Shown: positions 22,183 to 32,859 of the stretch, one piece after another
Numbering within the stretch: position 1 is the first letter of the stretch
Layout: every line of letters begins with the position of its first letter
Origin: Pegoplata infirma
Lineage: Eukaryota; Arthropoda; Insecta; Diptera; Anthomyiidae
DNA: 64,000 bases
Direction of reading: 5' to 3'
Assembly (NCBI GenBank): GCA_963921195.1
Contig: OY992540.1
Span: 135,582,694-135,646,693 of the forward strand
Program-made: the position numbers and the translations under genes
Notes under the pieces: generated by a model
Seen by the model: only the letters and a program-made list of their open reading frames with translations
Told to the model about the DNA's origin: nothing
The model's database searches: none

Positions 22183-24306
22183 TTTATACCATCCAACTAC
22201 AATATGGGAGTATACTCATCGTGTCATTCCGTTTGTAACGCTTCGATATATCGGTCTAGAACTCAATAGTAGGGTGGATCGAATTTGGCTTTTTGGCGAA
22301 TTTCGTTCCGGCTCACCGACAGATATGTTGGAATAGACCTAAAAACAATGTGGTTAAATTTTCATGCAGATCGGTGGTTATCTTCCGCTGCCGAAATGAC
22401 GTTGAAAATCCGCGATTTTTTAATAAATAGTATTTATTTTAAAAAATTGCCAAAATTACAAAAATCAGTTAATCTTCTTTTTTATTTCAGTCAATCTTTT
22501 CAATTCGATCATATTTTCTTAGAAAAAAATTTCAGCTTAATAGGACATTGTTAACCCCTCTAAAACGGTTGCCAAAAATGACCCATACATTTTGCACTAA
22601 ACTCAAAACCACTAAATTAAAAAAAAAATTTTTGATTTTAAGTTGCACAATCTAAAGTTTTTATTGCATTTATTTCAAGTATATATAAGTTCGTTTGACA
22701 AAAATTTTTTTTGAAAAAATACGAGATTCTTAAACAGCGCGTGTAACGGTCTGTATCCAGGACATTTTGGGAAAATTGCACTTTTTTTTTAAAACTCAAC
22801 ATTTTTAGTTAAAAACTGTTCATTTTACACTAGATTTATTATAAATTATAAAACTTAATATAGAAATGTTGGATTTTAAGAAATTCTTTAACCCTAAACA
22901 ACTTTGTGACCTAAATGACCCATGATGAACAAATGCACCTAGCAATAAACCGCTTTTGGCGGGCGACTAACCATTAGGAACATATTTTTTTAGTTAAAAA
23001 TGGAATCGTGAGTAAAGATGGGAGCGTGAGTAGAGATAAAGTGAATGAATTGACCAACTCACGCTCACGAAGAAAAAAAAAATTTCACGCAGGAAATTTT
23101 TTAAGTTTGTATGCAGGATCACGTGAGCGAAACATATTAAACTCGTTCACGCTCACGAAAACTCAACATAACTATATTTTGACGTGTTTTATTTATCTGT
23201 CACCATAAAAAATCATGCAAACTCACGAAATTTGACTCACGTTTACGAGTGAATCACATGAAATTTGTGCCACGTGTGCATTTGTACAAATTATATTTTT
23301 AATGCAAAATAAAAAAGTGATCCATATATTTTATTTAAACAAGTTTATATATTATTTCCCGTTTAAATGCACCCACTCCGAAAGCATTATCCCCTTAAAT
23401 GACAGAATACAGCAAGTAAATATTCTATTGAAATTATTCAGCAATATTCTTGTTTAAATGTGAATTACTTTTTAAGCCAAATATAAATAAATGGTTAATG
23501 GTGGGTACGGAAAAAGCTTTAAGGGTGGGTGCATTTAAGCGGGAATACTATTTGAATGCTATTTGAACTTTTTTTGTTTCATGTTTGCATGATTTATTCC
23601 TATGCATCGGTTTATTCCTAGATGCATTTGTTCATCATGGGTCATTTTGGGCCCATAGCTGTTTAGGGTTAAAGAATTTCTTAAAATCCAACATTTTTAT
23701 ATTAAGTTTTATAATTTATAATAAAGCTAGTGCAAAATGAAAAGTTTTTAACTAAAAATGTTGATTTTTAAAAAAAAGTGCAATTTTCCCAAAATGTCCT
23801 GAAAACAGACCGTTACACGCGCAGTTTAAGAATATCGTATTTTTTTAAAAAAAAAATTTTGTCAAACGAACTTATATATACTTGAAATAAATGCAATAAA
23901 AACTTTAGATTGTGCAACTTAAAATCAAAAAAAAAAAAATTTTTAAATTTGGTGGTTTTGAGTTTAGGGCAAAATGTATGGGTCATTTTCGGCAACCGTT
24001 TTAGAGGGGTTAACAATGTCCTATAGAGCTGAAATTTTTTCTTAAGAAAATATGATCGAATTGAAAAGATTGACTGAAATAAAAAAGAAGATTAAGTGAT
24101 TTTTATAATTTTGGCAATTTTTTAAAATAAATACTATTTTTTAAGAAATCGCGGATTTTCAACGTCATTTCGGCAGCGGAAGATGATTACCGATCTACAT
24201 AAAAATTTAACCACATTGTTTTTAGGTCTATTCCAACACATCTGTCGGTGAGCCGGAACGAAATTCGCCAAAAAGCCAAATTCGATCCACCCTACTCCAT
24301 AGGGTA
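22183..24306 (-). repeat. Repeat A-type end joined to foldback arm, split by a hAT-like foldback
   Basis: 22183-22269 reads ttttataccatccaactacaatatggg, gtcattccgtttgtaacg, atatcggtctagaactcaatag. It resumes at 24295 with ctccatagggtatatat and then ggggaattcc. The mirror image is at 36091-36175, so this is the outer end of a large foldback element whose other end lies there. Confidence 0.7.
22270..24294. mobile_element. hAT-like foldback element with about 685-bp inverted arms
   Basis: 2,025 bp. Left arm 22270-22952, right arm 23608-24294, inverted with scattered mismatches and small indels. Ends TAGGGTGGATCGAATTTGGC and its complement fit the hAT YARNG terminus. The 8-bp duplication is CTCAATAG (22262-22269) and CTCCATAG (24295-24302), one mismatch. 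The 655-bp centre has a second inverted pair (tttaaatgcacccac near 23361, gtgggtgcatttaa near 23526) and several CTCACG(CT)CACG motifs around 23055-23260. No transposase. Confidence 0.85.
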
Positions 24307-24858
24307 TATATGGGGAATTCCATGTCAAATCGGACACTTTGACAGTTTTTAGTACCCTTTGTTGACAGTTTTTAGTACCCTTCGAAAACTCCTTCCTGGT
24401 AAATTTTCAGATTTTTTTGATGTCCCGTTCAAAAGATATCGAATTTTTTTAAAAGTGGTAGTTTGTTCCTTTACTCAAACTTCTTTTAAGTTTGAGTAAA
24501 GGAATTTTTTTTTTTCAAAATTTTTGTTTTTTTACGTACTTTTTAAAAAAATATCCAGAAAAATTCTTAAAAGTGCTCTAGTATGCGATTTTTAAGTTTT
24601 AAAATTTAAATCTCATTTTTGAAAATGTACTCTTTGATTTTTTTGAAATTTTTTTGTGTAAAACTTCTATCGATTCTAAAAATGTTTTGCCCAGTAGGAT
24701 CGTGGGATAACGATTATTACTATTTTTTTAAGTTTTTTGAAAAAATTTTATTGTAATTTTCCAATCTTAAACTCATTTCTACTGCTCCAATGGTGCGTCA
24801 TAGAGGCGTCATTTCCAAGACCGACCCCATTAATTTTTACGTCTAAACATTTCTTCAT
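24307..24858 (+). repeat. Foldback repeat (GGGGCATTCC family), left arm of the 24-36 kb copy
   Basis: Starts ggggaattccatgtcaaatcgg and runs through the family landmarks to aatttttacgtctaaacatttcttcat, where the Gypsy element begins. About 250 bp that other copies have next are missing, and the arm resumes at 35026. A small tandem duplication of gacagtttttagtaccctt is at 24340-24382. Confidence 0.8.
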
Positions 24859-26580
24859 TTGTAAGTCCGCACATTTTTGTCATATGCCTTTTGCATACAA
24901 TCCCTAACTGAGTCGCGTATTATCGAAAACTCGTCCTGACGTTCAATTTGGAAGTCCGTTTCCGCCAAAAGATTAAGTTTTTCCAAAAGCTTATAGTCCT
25001 GTCCGTGTGTCAACATTGTCTGTCCAAATACCATCTGATAAGGAGTTCGACCAAGACTCTGATGTAAACTATTCCGCAACGAACAATTTATGCCACTGAG
25101 ATATACGTCCCACTCGCGTTGGTCTTTTCTTATATAGGACCGCAATGCCTCATTAATGCAACGGTTAACCCGCTCGCTAGCATTCGCCTGCGGACTGTAA
25201 ACAGCGGTTAACATATGTTCAATACCATATTGCCTCAATAAATTCTCAAAGTCCTTACTGCGAAACTGTGACCCGTTGTCCGACACTATAGTCTCTGGAA
25301 CTCCAAAACATAGAAAAATGTCCGTCCGTAGATAATGGATAATTTCTTTTGACACAAACTTTTTTATCGGTTTTAAAAATGTAAATTTGGAAAAATGGTC
25401 TAAAATTATTAATATCCCTACATAACCTGATTTAGTCCTGGGTAACGGTCCTATCAGATCAATGTAAAGCCGTTGGAATGGCCGGTCTGTTTTCACCATC
25501 TGACCCATTGGTGGTCGTTGTATAGAAGTGGGAGGTTTCGAAGTTTTACATAATGTACAATTTTGAATGTAGTCTTTGACGTCCGTAACCAGTCGCGGCC
25601 AATAAAAATATCGTCTTACCCTTTCTATTGTTTTCCCTATTCCGCCATGCGCTGAATTTGGAGTATCATGAGCCGAATATATTATGTCCTGCCGTAGTTC
25701 GGTTGGTACAAACAGTTTCCAGGAACTGGACTCGTCCGTCTGACCTGTCGAAAACTCCACCCGCTTGTAAATAAATTTGTCCATAACCTTGAAATCCGGG
25801 AGACCAGAATTTAAAAAGTCCGTTCTTAATTTCGAATATTCGTCCGAGTCAAACGCTTCTGACTTTAGGTCGATAGAAGGCAACGTTTTTAAGTCGATAG
25901 CATCCACAAATTCCTCACCTTCGTGAATTCTCGACAAGGTGTCCGGAACTACATTATCCCTGCCCCTGCGATGTTCAATGCTAAACTGAAATCCTTGTAA
26001 CTTCAGGGACCATCTAGCCAAACGCCCTGACAGGTCACGTTGTCCCATCAGCCACTTTAAACTGGCGTGATCAGTTACAACCTTAAATTCGTGGCCTTCA
26101 ATGTATGCTCTAAACTTTTTCACCGCCAAAATCACAGCTAGACACTCCAGTTCCGTTATGGTGTAATTACGTTGTGCCTTACTAAGTTTTTGAGACATAA
26201 ACGCTATTGGTCGTTCTACCCCGTCATCGTCTTCTTGCGCTAGTACTGCCCCTACCCCATATGTACTGGCATCGCATTGCAATATAAACGGTTTCGCGTA
26301 ATTCGGGTGAATGAGCAGAGGTGCTGACGTAAGCTTTGTTTTTAATTCTTCAAATGCAACTTGAGCTTCGTGATTCCAAACGAACGTTTTCTTCTTGGTC
26401 AGTAGTTCTGTCAACGGGTACGTTAGTGTCGAATAGTCATGAATAAAGCGTCGGTACCATCCTGTCATGCCTAAAAACCGTCTTAAATGTTTAATCGATT
26501 TTGGTTGTGGAAATTCTTGTACGGCCCTAACTTTGTCCTCGTCTACCTGTAACGTTCCGTTTCCAACCACGTAGCCCAGG
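24855..26580 (-). pseudogene. Gypsy pol, downstream fragment (RT end, RNase H, integrase)
   Basis: About 575 residues open from the Harbinger border to TGA at 24855. It starts in the RT thumb (LGYVVGNG, FLGMTGWYRRFI). RNase H follows with CDAS, ELE and TDH catalytic positions. Integrase has its zinc region (H, H, CTLC) and core with the Asp of YIDLIGP, SDNGSQF and the Glu of ASERVN. All DDE residues are kept. The last residues NVRTYK are followed by foldback DNA, so the integrase C-terminal part is lost. Not functional as it stands, since the upstream half lies beyond the Harbinger insertion. Confidence 0.93.
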
Positions 26581-26867
26581 GGGGTTACTGCGTAATTCGA
26601 TTCGAAAAGGAAAATTTCCGAATTCGAACAAATTGTACTGTGTAATACGATTTTCGAAAATTTATTTCCGAACGTACGGATTTTTTTCTTTCCTTTTCGA
26701 AAATACAAAAATTTGCAACTATGTAAAACGATATAAAAAATAGAAAATGTAAGTATTTAATATTTAAAATGATAAAAAAGCCTTTAAAAAAGTTAAAACA
26801 AATGTTTTTTATTAGTTTTTACTAAAAGTTTTTGTAATTTTTATATTTTTATGTTTGTATCAAAGGA

Positions 26868-27736
26868 ATGTCTCAAAAAAAAATTCTAACACTAAGCCAA
26901 AACAATTTGAGATAATGGTCGAATTTATGGTGCGACACCCCGAATTGGCAAAAGGGCACCTTAATTCTGCAGACGCGAAAAGTAAGTCAAAGCATTTGTG
27001 GGAAAGATTAACATTAGATCTTAATGCCGCATGTGTTCCCTCTCGCGATATAAATGGATGGAAAAAAGTATGGGCTGACTATAAAAACCATGTAAAGGTA
27101 AAGTGTCGCCGCAACAAAAGTGGAATTTCTGGAACTGGAGGAGGGCCAAGTAATTATTGCACCCTTACACCCCTAGAACAGCAAGTGTCTGATCTGCTGT
27201 CAATAAATGTTGCTGTTAATGGTTTAAGCGGAACAAAAAGTTTTGGAACACAAAATACAAACGCAGATCCACCAGCAACTATTGTTGCGACTGTTGTCGA
27301 AAATGCAAACGAAGTAACAACCGTTGAAGACTCAACTTTACAACCTTTGGAAGAATCCTTTGAAGAGTTGAATACTTATACTCCGCATAGATCCTCTCGA
27401 AGAGAAAGTTCGGCAAATAAAGACTGTCTTCTTAAGAAACAAGTGGATAATCAAATATCTTTTCAAGAAAATTCTTTGAAAGCTCTCAAGGAAATCGATC
27501 AGAATCAAAAATATAATAACAAAGTTCTTAATGAAATCAATGAGAACATTTCTGAAGTAAAACGGTATTCAAAACGAAAATGTGACATTGAGGAACGTAA
27601 GTTAAAACTCGCAAGAGAAAAATTTGAGTTCAAAAAGGAAATTGAGTTGGAAAAAACCAAACGGAAAATGGTGCAGTTAGAGTTAAAAAAAAAAATATTT
27701 GAATTAGAATCCGCAAAATCTGGAATTAAAAATTAA
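26868..27736 (+). CDS. Harbinger Myb/SANT-like DNA-binding protein (frame problem at start)
   Basis: A 293-codon open frame without an early ATG (it opens at a TTG, 26855; first in-frame ATG is 26915, inside the domain). Residues about 15-85 look like the Myb/SANT-like domain of zeste-type and Harbinger proteins (KQFEIMVEFM, LWERLTLDLN, INGWKKVWADYKNHVK). The C-terminal third is highly charged and probably coiled coil (DIEERKLKLAREKFEFKKEI). The ATG at 26868 is out of frame by one base: the A-run at 26875-26883 has nine As and ten would put that ATG in frame. So this is either a one-base mutation or a homopolymer reading error. In known Harbinger systems this protein recruits the nuclease to the ends. 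It lies tail to tail with the transposase gene. Confidence 0.8.
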
Positions 27737-27827
27737 GTTTTTTTATAAGAAAACTTTTTATTTTAGGTATGAATTACATTTTTTTTATTAAATGAATTAT
27801 TTTTTGTTTTTTTATAAATATACATTT

Positions 27828-29103
27828 TTATTGGTTTCGTTGCAAACTGTTTTTTATTTCATTTCTGATATTTTTGGCAATATTGGTGAGATTAATATTT
27901 TCTTCAATAGTGCTTCTGTCGAAAGGTGGGGAAGGTTGATTTACTTCATTTTCAACTCTTGGATTCTCAACTTTAAACTTCAAGCAAATATTGTGCAATG
28001 CACAGCAGACATTGAGATATTGACAGGCTTTTTCTGGAATGTAATGGAGTTCTCTTGCTGCTAGCAAACAACGAAATCTTGCTTTTAAGATTCCAAAAGT
28101 TCTCTCAATGATAGATCTTGCTTTTGAATGTTGTTCATTAAAAAACGATTCTGCTGAATTTTCGGAAACATTTCTATAAGGGGTTAAAATCCATGGCTCG
28201 AGGGGATATCCTGAATCTCCTAAAACAACATACAACACAAGTAAAATTGAAATTTAAATCATGAACAAGATCAAATCTTACCAAGGATTCTGGTTCCCGT
28301 ATCTCCATTTTGGAATCGTTCTAATAAAAATTGTCTTTCGCTAGACAAATTCCATACATGGGAATCATGGTTAGATCCACCAAAACGTCCGTTGATAGCT
28401 CTTATATACATTTTATGATCACAAATCTGAAAACAAATTATATATACGTATATTGATATTTTTACTACATCCTTTTTTTTTAACTAACCGCCATAGCATT
28501 GATGCTATGCTTTAACTTTCTTCCTAAATGCAAATGTTCATCAATAGTTGGTGTAATTAGTTGTATGTGAGTACCATCTACTGCACCAATTATTCCGGGT
28601 ATTCCACACTTGTTATAAAAATATAATTTGGCTTCTCTTTTTTCTGCCTCGGTCATTTCAAAAACTATGTGTTGCGGACAGAGAATATCTTCAATAACGC
28701 TGCATACCTCAGTTAAACAACTAGAAATTGATTGCTGTGAGATTCCCAAAAGACGATCTTGGCCTATCTGATGTTGATAACCTCCTTGACCCAAAAACTT
28801 TAATGTGGCCGCTAATTTCAACATCGGTGGAATTGCTGTAGACCTTTGAGGAACTTTTAAGTGGTCCTTGATGGAGTTAAATACATACATAAAAGCACTT
28901 TTGTTAAGCCTAAAATTTTTGATGAAACTGAAAGTAAAATTAAAAAAATATAAACATATACTAAAAATTTTTCAGAATATCTTTACTTACCTTTTTTCAT
29001 TGAGGCTCATTATATTGGAATTGTCTCTTATCATTTTTCTTTGGAGTCTTTCTGGAGGAGCGTCGTCATTATTTTCATCTAACCATAACGAAACACAATC
29101 CAT
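27828..29103 (-). CDS. Harbinger DDE transposase (HARBI1-type), four exons
   Basis: Four exons on the minus strand with consensus splice sites: 29103-28991, 28927-28489, 28426-28282 and 28219-27828. Together 1,089 bases, an unbroken 362-residue protein, close to the usual HARBI1 length. Exon 1 starts MDCVSLWLDE. Exon 2 has the FRLNKSAF and QQSIS region and the first catalytic Asp in GAVDGTHI. Exon 3 has the second Asp in GSNHDSHVW. Exon 4 has the catalytic Glu in IIERTFGILK. Introns are short (54-63 bp) apart from the region's AT-rich nature, with GTAAGT, GTTAGT and GTAAGA donors. Nothing is missing, so this copy could still be active or be recent. Confidence 0.92.
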
Positions 29104-29368
29104 TTTTTAGATATTGAAAAAAGAATTTTAGAACTTTAGGACGCTTAACTATTTTTCTTTTGAAATTCAAACACTTTTTTATTTTTGTTGTCAAATTTGA
29201 CATTTAAAAGCCAATGCTGCCAAGTTTTTATTGTTTTTAGACGCATACACATTAATACAACGCTGTAACCTATTCGAAAGTGTTACGCAGTACGATTTCA
29301 TTTTCGAATCGGAAATTTCATTCGAATGGTTTCCGTTTTCGAATAGAATTACGCGGTAAGGGCCCAGG

Positions 29369-30825
29369 TACTTTACTCTACACAAAGCAAAACTGCTCTT
29401 AGCCACATTAATTGTTAAACCTGCTTTTCTCAGTTGTGTCGCCACTTCCATCAGGTGTGTCAAATGTTCGTCAAAGTCCTGTGAAACTATTAACAAATCG
29501 TCCAAATAAACGAAAACATGGGATTTTAAATTGTACGGAATGACCATGTCCATAAGTCTGCACAACGTTTGCGGTGCGTTACACAGTCCAAACGGCATTC
29601 TTGTAAATTGATACAATGGCCGATTAGGGATTGTAAAAGCTGTCTTGGGTCTCGAGCCTTCTTCCAGTTTAATTTGCCAAAAGGCATCTTTTAAATCTAT
29701 TTTCGAAATACAATGAACTGGAGGAAGCCTCGCAATAAGTCCGTCAATGTTCGGTATAGGGTATGCGTCCTTTACTGTCACCGAATTTAGCTTCCGACTG
29801 TCAACACACATCCTGACTTTACCAGGCTTAACAACTACTACCGTCGGTGATGACCATGGTGAATTTGGTGCCTCTTCAATCACCCCAAGCGAAATCATTC
29901 TGTCTAATTCTCCGCAAAGTTGTTTCTCGACTGCTGGAGAAATTGGATAATACCGCTGCTTAATTGGTTTCGCGTCACCAGTATCTATAGAATGCTCTAT
30001 AAGTGATGTACAACCCAGACCCTCAGTCTCCGAGTTGGGAAACACTGAAATTACTCTGTCCAATCTTTGCCTTTGTTCCAAGGTAAGCTCAAGTTTGTCC
30101 GGATCTGACTGGGTCGTGTTAATTTCACTTATAGTTGGAACTGAAATTTGAAGCCCATAAGCCTTCCAAAAATCGTAACCGCAAATTAAGTCCTGCTGGA
30201 TACTGGGTACTACCAAAAATTCGAAAAATTTTGACTGTCCTTGAAATTTAATGTCCAAAGTTACGGTTCCTAAAACATTCTGTCTTTGTCCGTCTGCAGT
30301 TCGTACGTTTCCTACACATCTCTTAAATTTACTCTCGTTCTGTACCTGAATCGCTAAATTACCCCCAATAACGCTTTTGTTGGCCCCACTGTCCAGCAAA
30401 GCACAATGCACGTTATCGTTAACCAATAAATTTACAAAGGGTCGACTGTCCAATTTGTTATTTACTAACGGTGAAATTACACATAATTCAAAAGATTTAA
30501 GTTTCCGATAATGCTCCCGAATTCGCTTAGCCGTTCGCTTATTCTTTTCAGTTTTTCCGAAAATTCGTCTACGAGCTTCTTCGTACTCCTTTAATCTGAT
30601 GTGGTACGGTCTCATCAAAGGATGTACCACCACTTCCTCATTTTCACATTTAATGTCATTTTGGTTTTTTGTCAAATTCTTTGTATCGTTTTGTTCGTTA
30701 ATTCCGGATGTCCGTTCTATTTTGTTACTTTCGGATGTCCGTTCTATTTTGTCACTTTCGGATGTCCGTTCTGTTTCTTTAATTTCGGATGTCCGTTCTA
30801 TTTCTTTAATTTCGGATGTTCGTTC
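29369..30825 (-). pseudogene. Gypsy pol, upstream fragment (protease, RT)
   Basis: The pol frame is open from within the gag 3' end (in the -1 frame relative to gag) down to the Harbinger border. The first part has about five 9-residue repeats (ERTSESNKI-like). Protease DSGA lies about 95 residues after the TTG at 30675; RT follows with KIDLKDAF and YLDD (around 29504). The frame runs into Harbinger DNA after KYLG and stops at 29191. The matching downstream half is at 24855-26580. Confidence 0.92.
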
Positions 30826-30833
30826 TAGTTGCG
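30676..30833 (-). repeat. 27-bp in-frame minisatellite in Gypsy pol
   Basis: About five copies of a 27-bp unit (cggatgtccgttctattt core) encoding a charged nonapeptide between the gag stop and the protease. The unit length is a multiple of three, so copy number can change without breaking the frame. Confidence 0.8.
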
Positions 30834-32159
30834 ACGAACATCCCTCCGACCGTTTCCCGGAATTCGGTTTTTACAATTTGGACATGTTGGTCTGTAGGTG
30901 TCCTTGGCCCCGCAGCCGTAACAAAAAATTGTCCTCTCTTCTACACAGTCCATATAAGTGTGACCCGGTTTTCCACAATTGTAACACTTTACATTGTGCT
31001 GAACGACACACACTTCCGGATCCGTATCCGACTCGTTTTCCATATCTCTAACGTCATGTCCCATTATTTCCGAAACTCGCCCTTTTGTGCCCTTACGCGA
31101 GTCCAAATTCTGAGTCTCTTTCATGAATTTCTCATGCCTTCGAACTTCGCGTCGAAGATCTGCAATAGATGTTATATTCATGTGTAATAATTCATGTCGG
31201 ATTTCTGTCCTTAAATTCCGAATAATTGTCTCGCACAGTTTCCTATCTGTCTCACGAGTTTTCAATTTGTCAGTCATGGAGAAAATTACGTCCAAGTAAT
31301 CGTTGAAATTTTCGTTATGTCTCTGCTTACGACTACGTATGTCTTCCAGAATATCATAATCGTCGTAATCAACCTTATATTCTGCCCGTAAAGCGTCTGT
31401 TAACGAAACCCAATCGAAGTCATTGTTCCCGCAATGAAATCTCCAGTACCATTCCAATGCCTTACCTTCAAAAAGGCAATGAGCGTGGTCAATAAGAAGG
31501 TCAAATTTTCCTTTTAAATTTCTTGTGGTCAAAATATTTACCCTCTTTACGAACTCGTCCACTGACAACTCATTGTCGTGTCCTATAAATTTAATTTTCC
31601 AGTTTCTAATGACATGTACTACCTTATCTGCAGTAAACGCATCGGATCCCGATGTCGAGTTTGATCGTGGTGTTGTCGAATCGTCATCTCTGTTAAGTGA
31701 GGTTCGTGAATGGTTAATAGCAGGGAAATTTAAATTCCTATTATTAGGTTCATCTGTACTGGCAGGTAAATTGGCACTTGCTTGTAAATTTGTATTATCA
31801 GTAGGGGTATTCATATTCTGAAACATGGTTCTTAATTCGGTTGAAATGAAATTTGTCATTTCAGCTCGAAATGAAGCAAAAGAATCAAAAATAAGTTGTC
31901 TCGTTCTGGTATCATTGTCACGATTGGGTTCCTGTCGGTTACCCGACAAGGAATTATTATTGTCATTACCATTAGCCTGGCCCCTAGGTCTGCCCTTAGA
32001 CCGAGCTCCCTGTGCCATTTGTGCTCCTTGAGCTGTATGCGCTCCATGAGCAGTATGCGCTCCTTGAGCTGTATTCGCCGACTCTAGATCAACAGTGAAA
32101 CTCACGTTAGCAGGTTGATCTAGATTTAACAAATTTTCTATACTTCTTGTCAAAACCAT
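30825..32159 (-). CDS. Gypsy Gag
   Basis: 444 residues from ATG at 32159 (MVLTRSIENLL); six more codons upstream are leader-like. Order: a short Ala/Gln/Gly-rich tandem repeat (AHTAQG units), a disordered Asn/Ser-rich part, a capsid-like region (WKIKFIGHDN, EWYWRFHC, ILEDIRSRKQ) and two zinc knuckles near the C-terminus (CYNCGKPGHTYMDC, CYGCGAKDTYRPTC). Gag packages the element RNA. The frame is intact; pol follows by a likely -1 frameshift at the overlap. Confidence 0.9.
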   Translation of the reverse strand: MVLTRSIENLLNLDQPANVSFTVDLESANTAQGAHTAHGAHTAQGAQMAQGARSKGRPRGQANGNDNNNSLSGNRQEPNRDNDTRTRQLIFDSFASFRAEMTNFISTELRTMFQNMNTPTDNTNLQASANLPASTDEPNNRNLNFPAINHSRTSLNRDDDSTTPRSNSTSGSDAFTADKVVHVIRNWKIKFIGHDNELSVDEFVKRVNILTTRNLKGKFDLLIDHAHCLFEGKALEWYWRFHCGNNDFDWVSLTDALRAEYKVDYDDYDILEDIRSRKQRHNENFNDYLDVIFSMTDKLKTRETDRKLCETIIRNLRTEIRHELLHMNITSIADLRREVRRHEKFMKETQNLDSRKGTKGRVSEIMGHDVRDMENESDTDPEVCVVQHNVKCYNCGKPGHTYMDCVEERTIFCYGCGAKDTYRPTCPNCKNRIPGNGRRDVRRN

Positions 32160-32859
32160 TTTAAAAAAAATTATCAACGTAAAAATATCACAACAACTGA
32201 TACGATAAATATTTGTATTCCACTACTCCATTTAGAAAAACTCAGATAGATATATAAAAAAATAAATTTATGCACCCGTAAGAGAAAAATAAAAAAATTA
32301 GATGTATTTTAGAGATTTGGATGAGTATCTTTAACCCTTAATAAAGCTAAAAAAAAAAATCTCAAACCCAAATTTTCCAAAAAAAAATAAAAATTATAAA
32401 ATATTTGATTTTCCTATGAGAGTAAGCAACCGATCATCATTTACCTCAGTAACAAAAATCTCCATCATAATGCAAATCAAACAGGTTAATTTCGAAATAA
32501 TAAAGAGACCGAAATAACGAAATTGATGTAATATATTGGGAGTAGTATCTCGAAGTTTGCCCATGATACCAAATCTCAACCGATAATCACACCATTGGTG
32601 AATTTTTACTCTTCCAAAACAATCGGTGTAGTTATCATAAGGATAAATCTCAAATCCAGATTCATTTATAGAAGGTAAGGAAAATGATAGTAAAAGAAAC
32701 AAACAAAAAGAAAATAAGAGAATATAACGTAATTGATATCACGGAAGAAATTATTGTATGAAACCTCAACATCTATAAAATTTTCAAAGTTGTTAGTTGA
32801 AATTGCAATAATCAGCCAAAGCTGATGACGCTGTTCGGGCCCCACGTTGGGAGCCATTT
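32160..32859 (-). promoter_or_regulatory. Gypsy leader and putative primer binding site
   Basis: Between gag and the LTR. In element sense, TGGCTCCCAACGTGGGGC lies at 32856-32839, four bases from the proposed LTR end CCGTCACA. Its TGG start and position fit a primer binding site. The rest is AT-rich with no supported gene. Confidence 0.6.

Larger units (their letters stand above)
26581..29365. mobile_element. PIF/Harbinger DNA transposon, apparently complete
   Basis: About 2.78 kb with inverted ends built on TTACYGCGTAATTC, followed by ATTCGAAAA, and further ACTGYGTAA plus TTCGAA motifs just inside each end. The left end reads GGGGTTAC and the right end, complemented, GGGCCCTTAC. Flanking Gypsy sequence is duplicated as AGG (26578-26580 and 29366-29368) if the right end includes CCC, the 3-bp size known for this superfamily; CCCAGG is possible if it does not. 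It carries the two genes expected of autonomous members, a Myb/SANT protein and a DDE nuclease, pointing at each other. Confidence 0.9.

Noticed and set aside
27792..28064. Plus-strand frame in the Harbinger element
   Set aside because: Antisense shadow of the last transposase exon.
30599..31051. 150-residue plus-strand frame with repeats
   Set aside because: Antisense to Gypsy gag/pol; the repeats are the 27-bp minisatellite read backwards.
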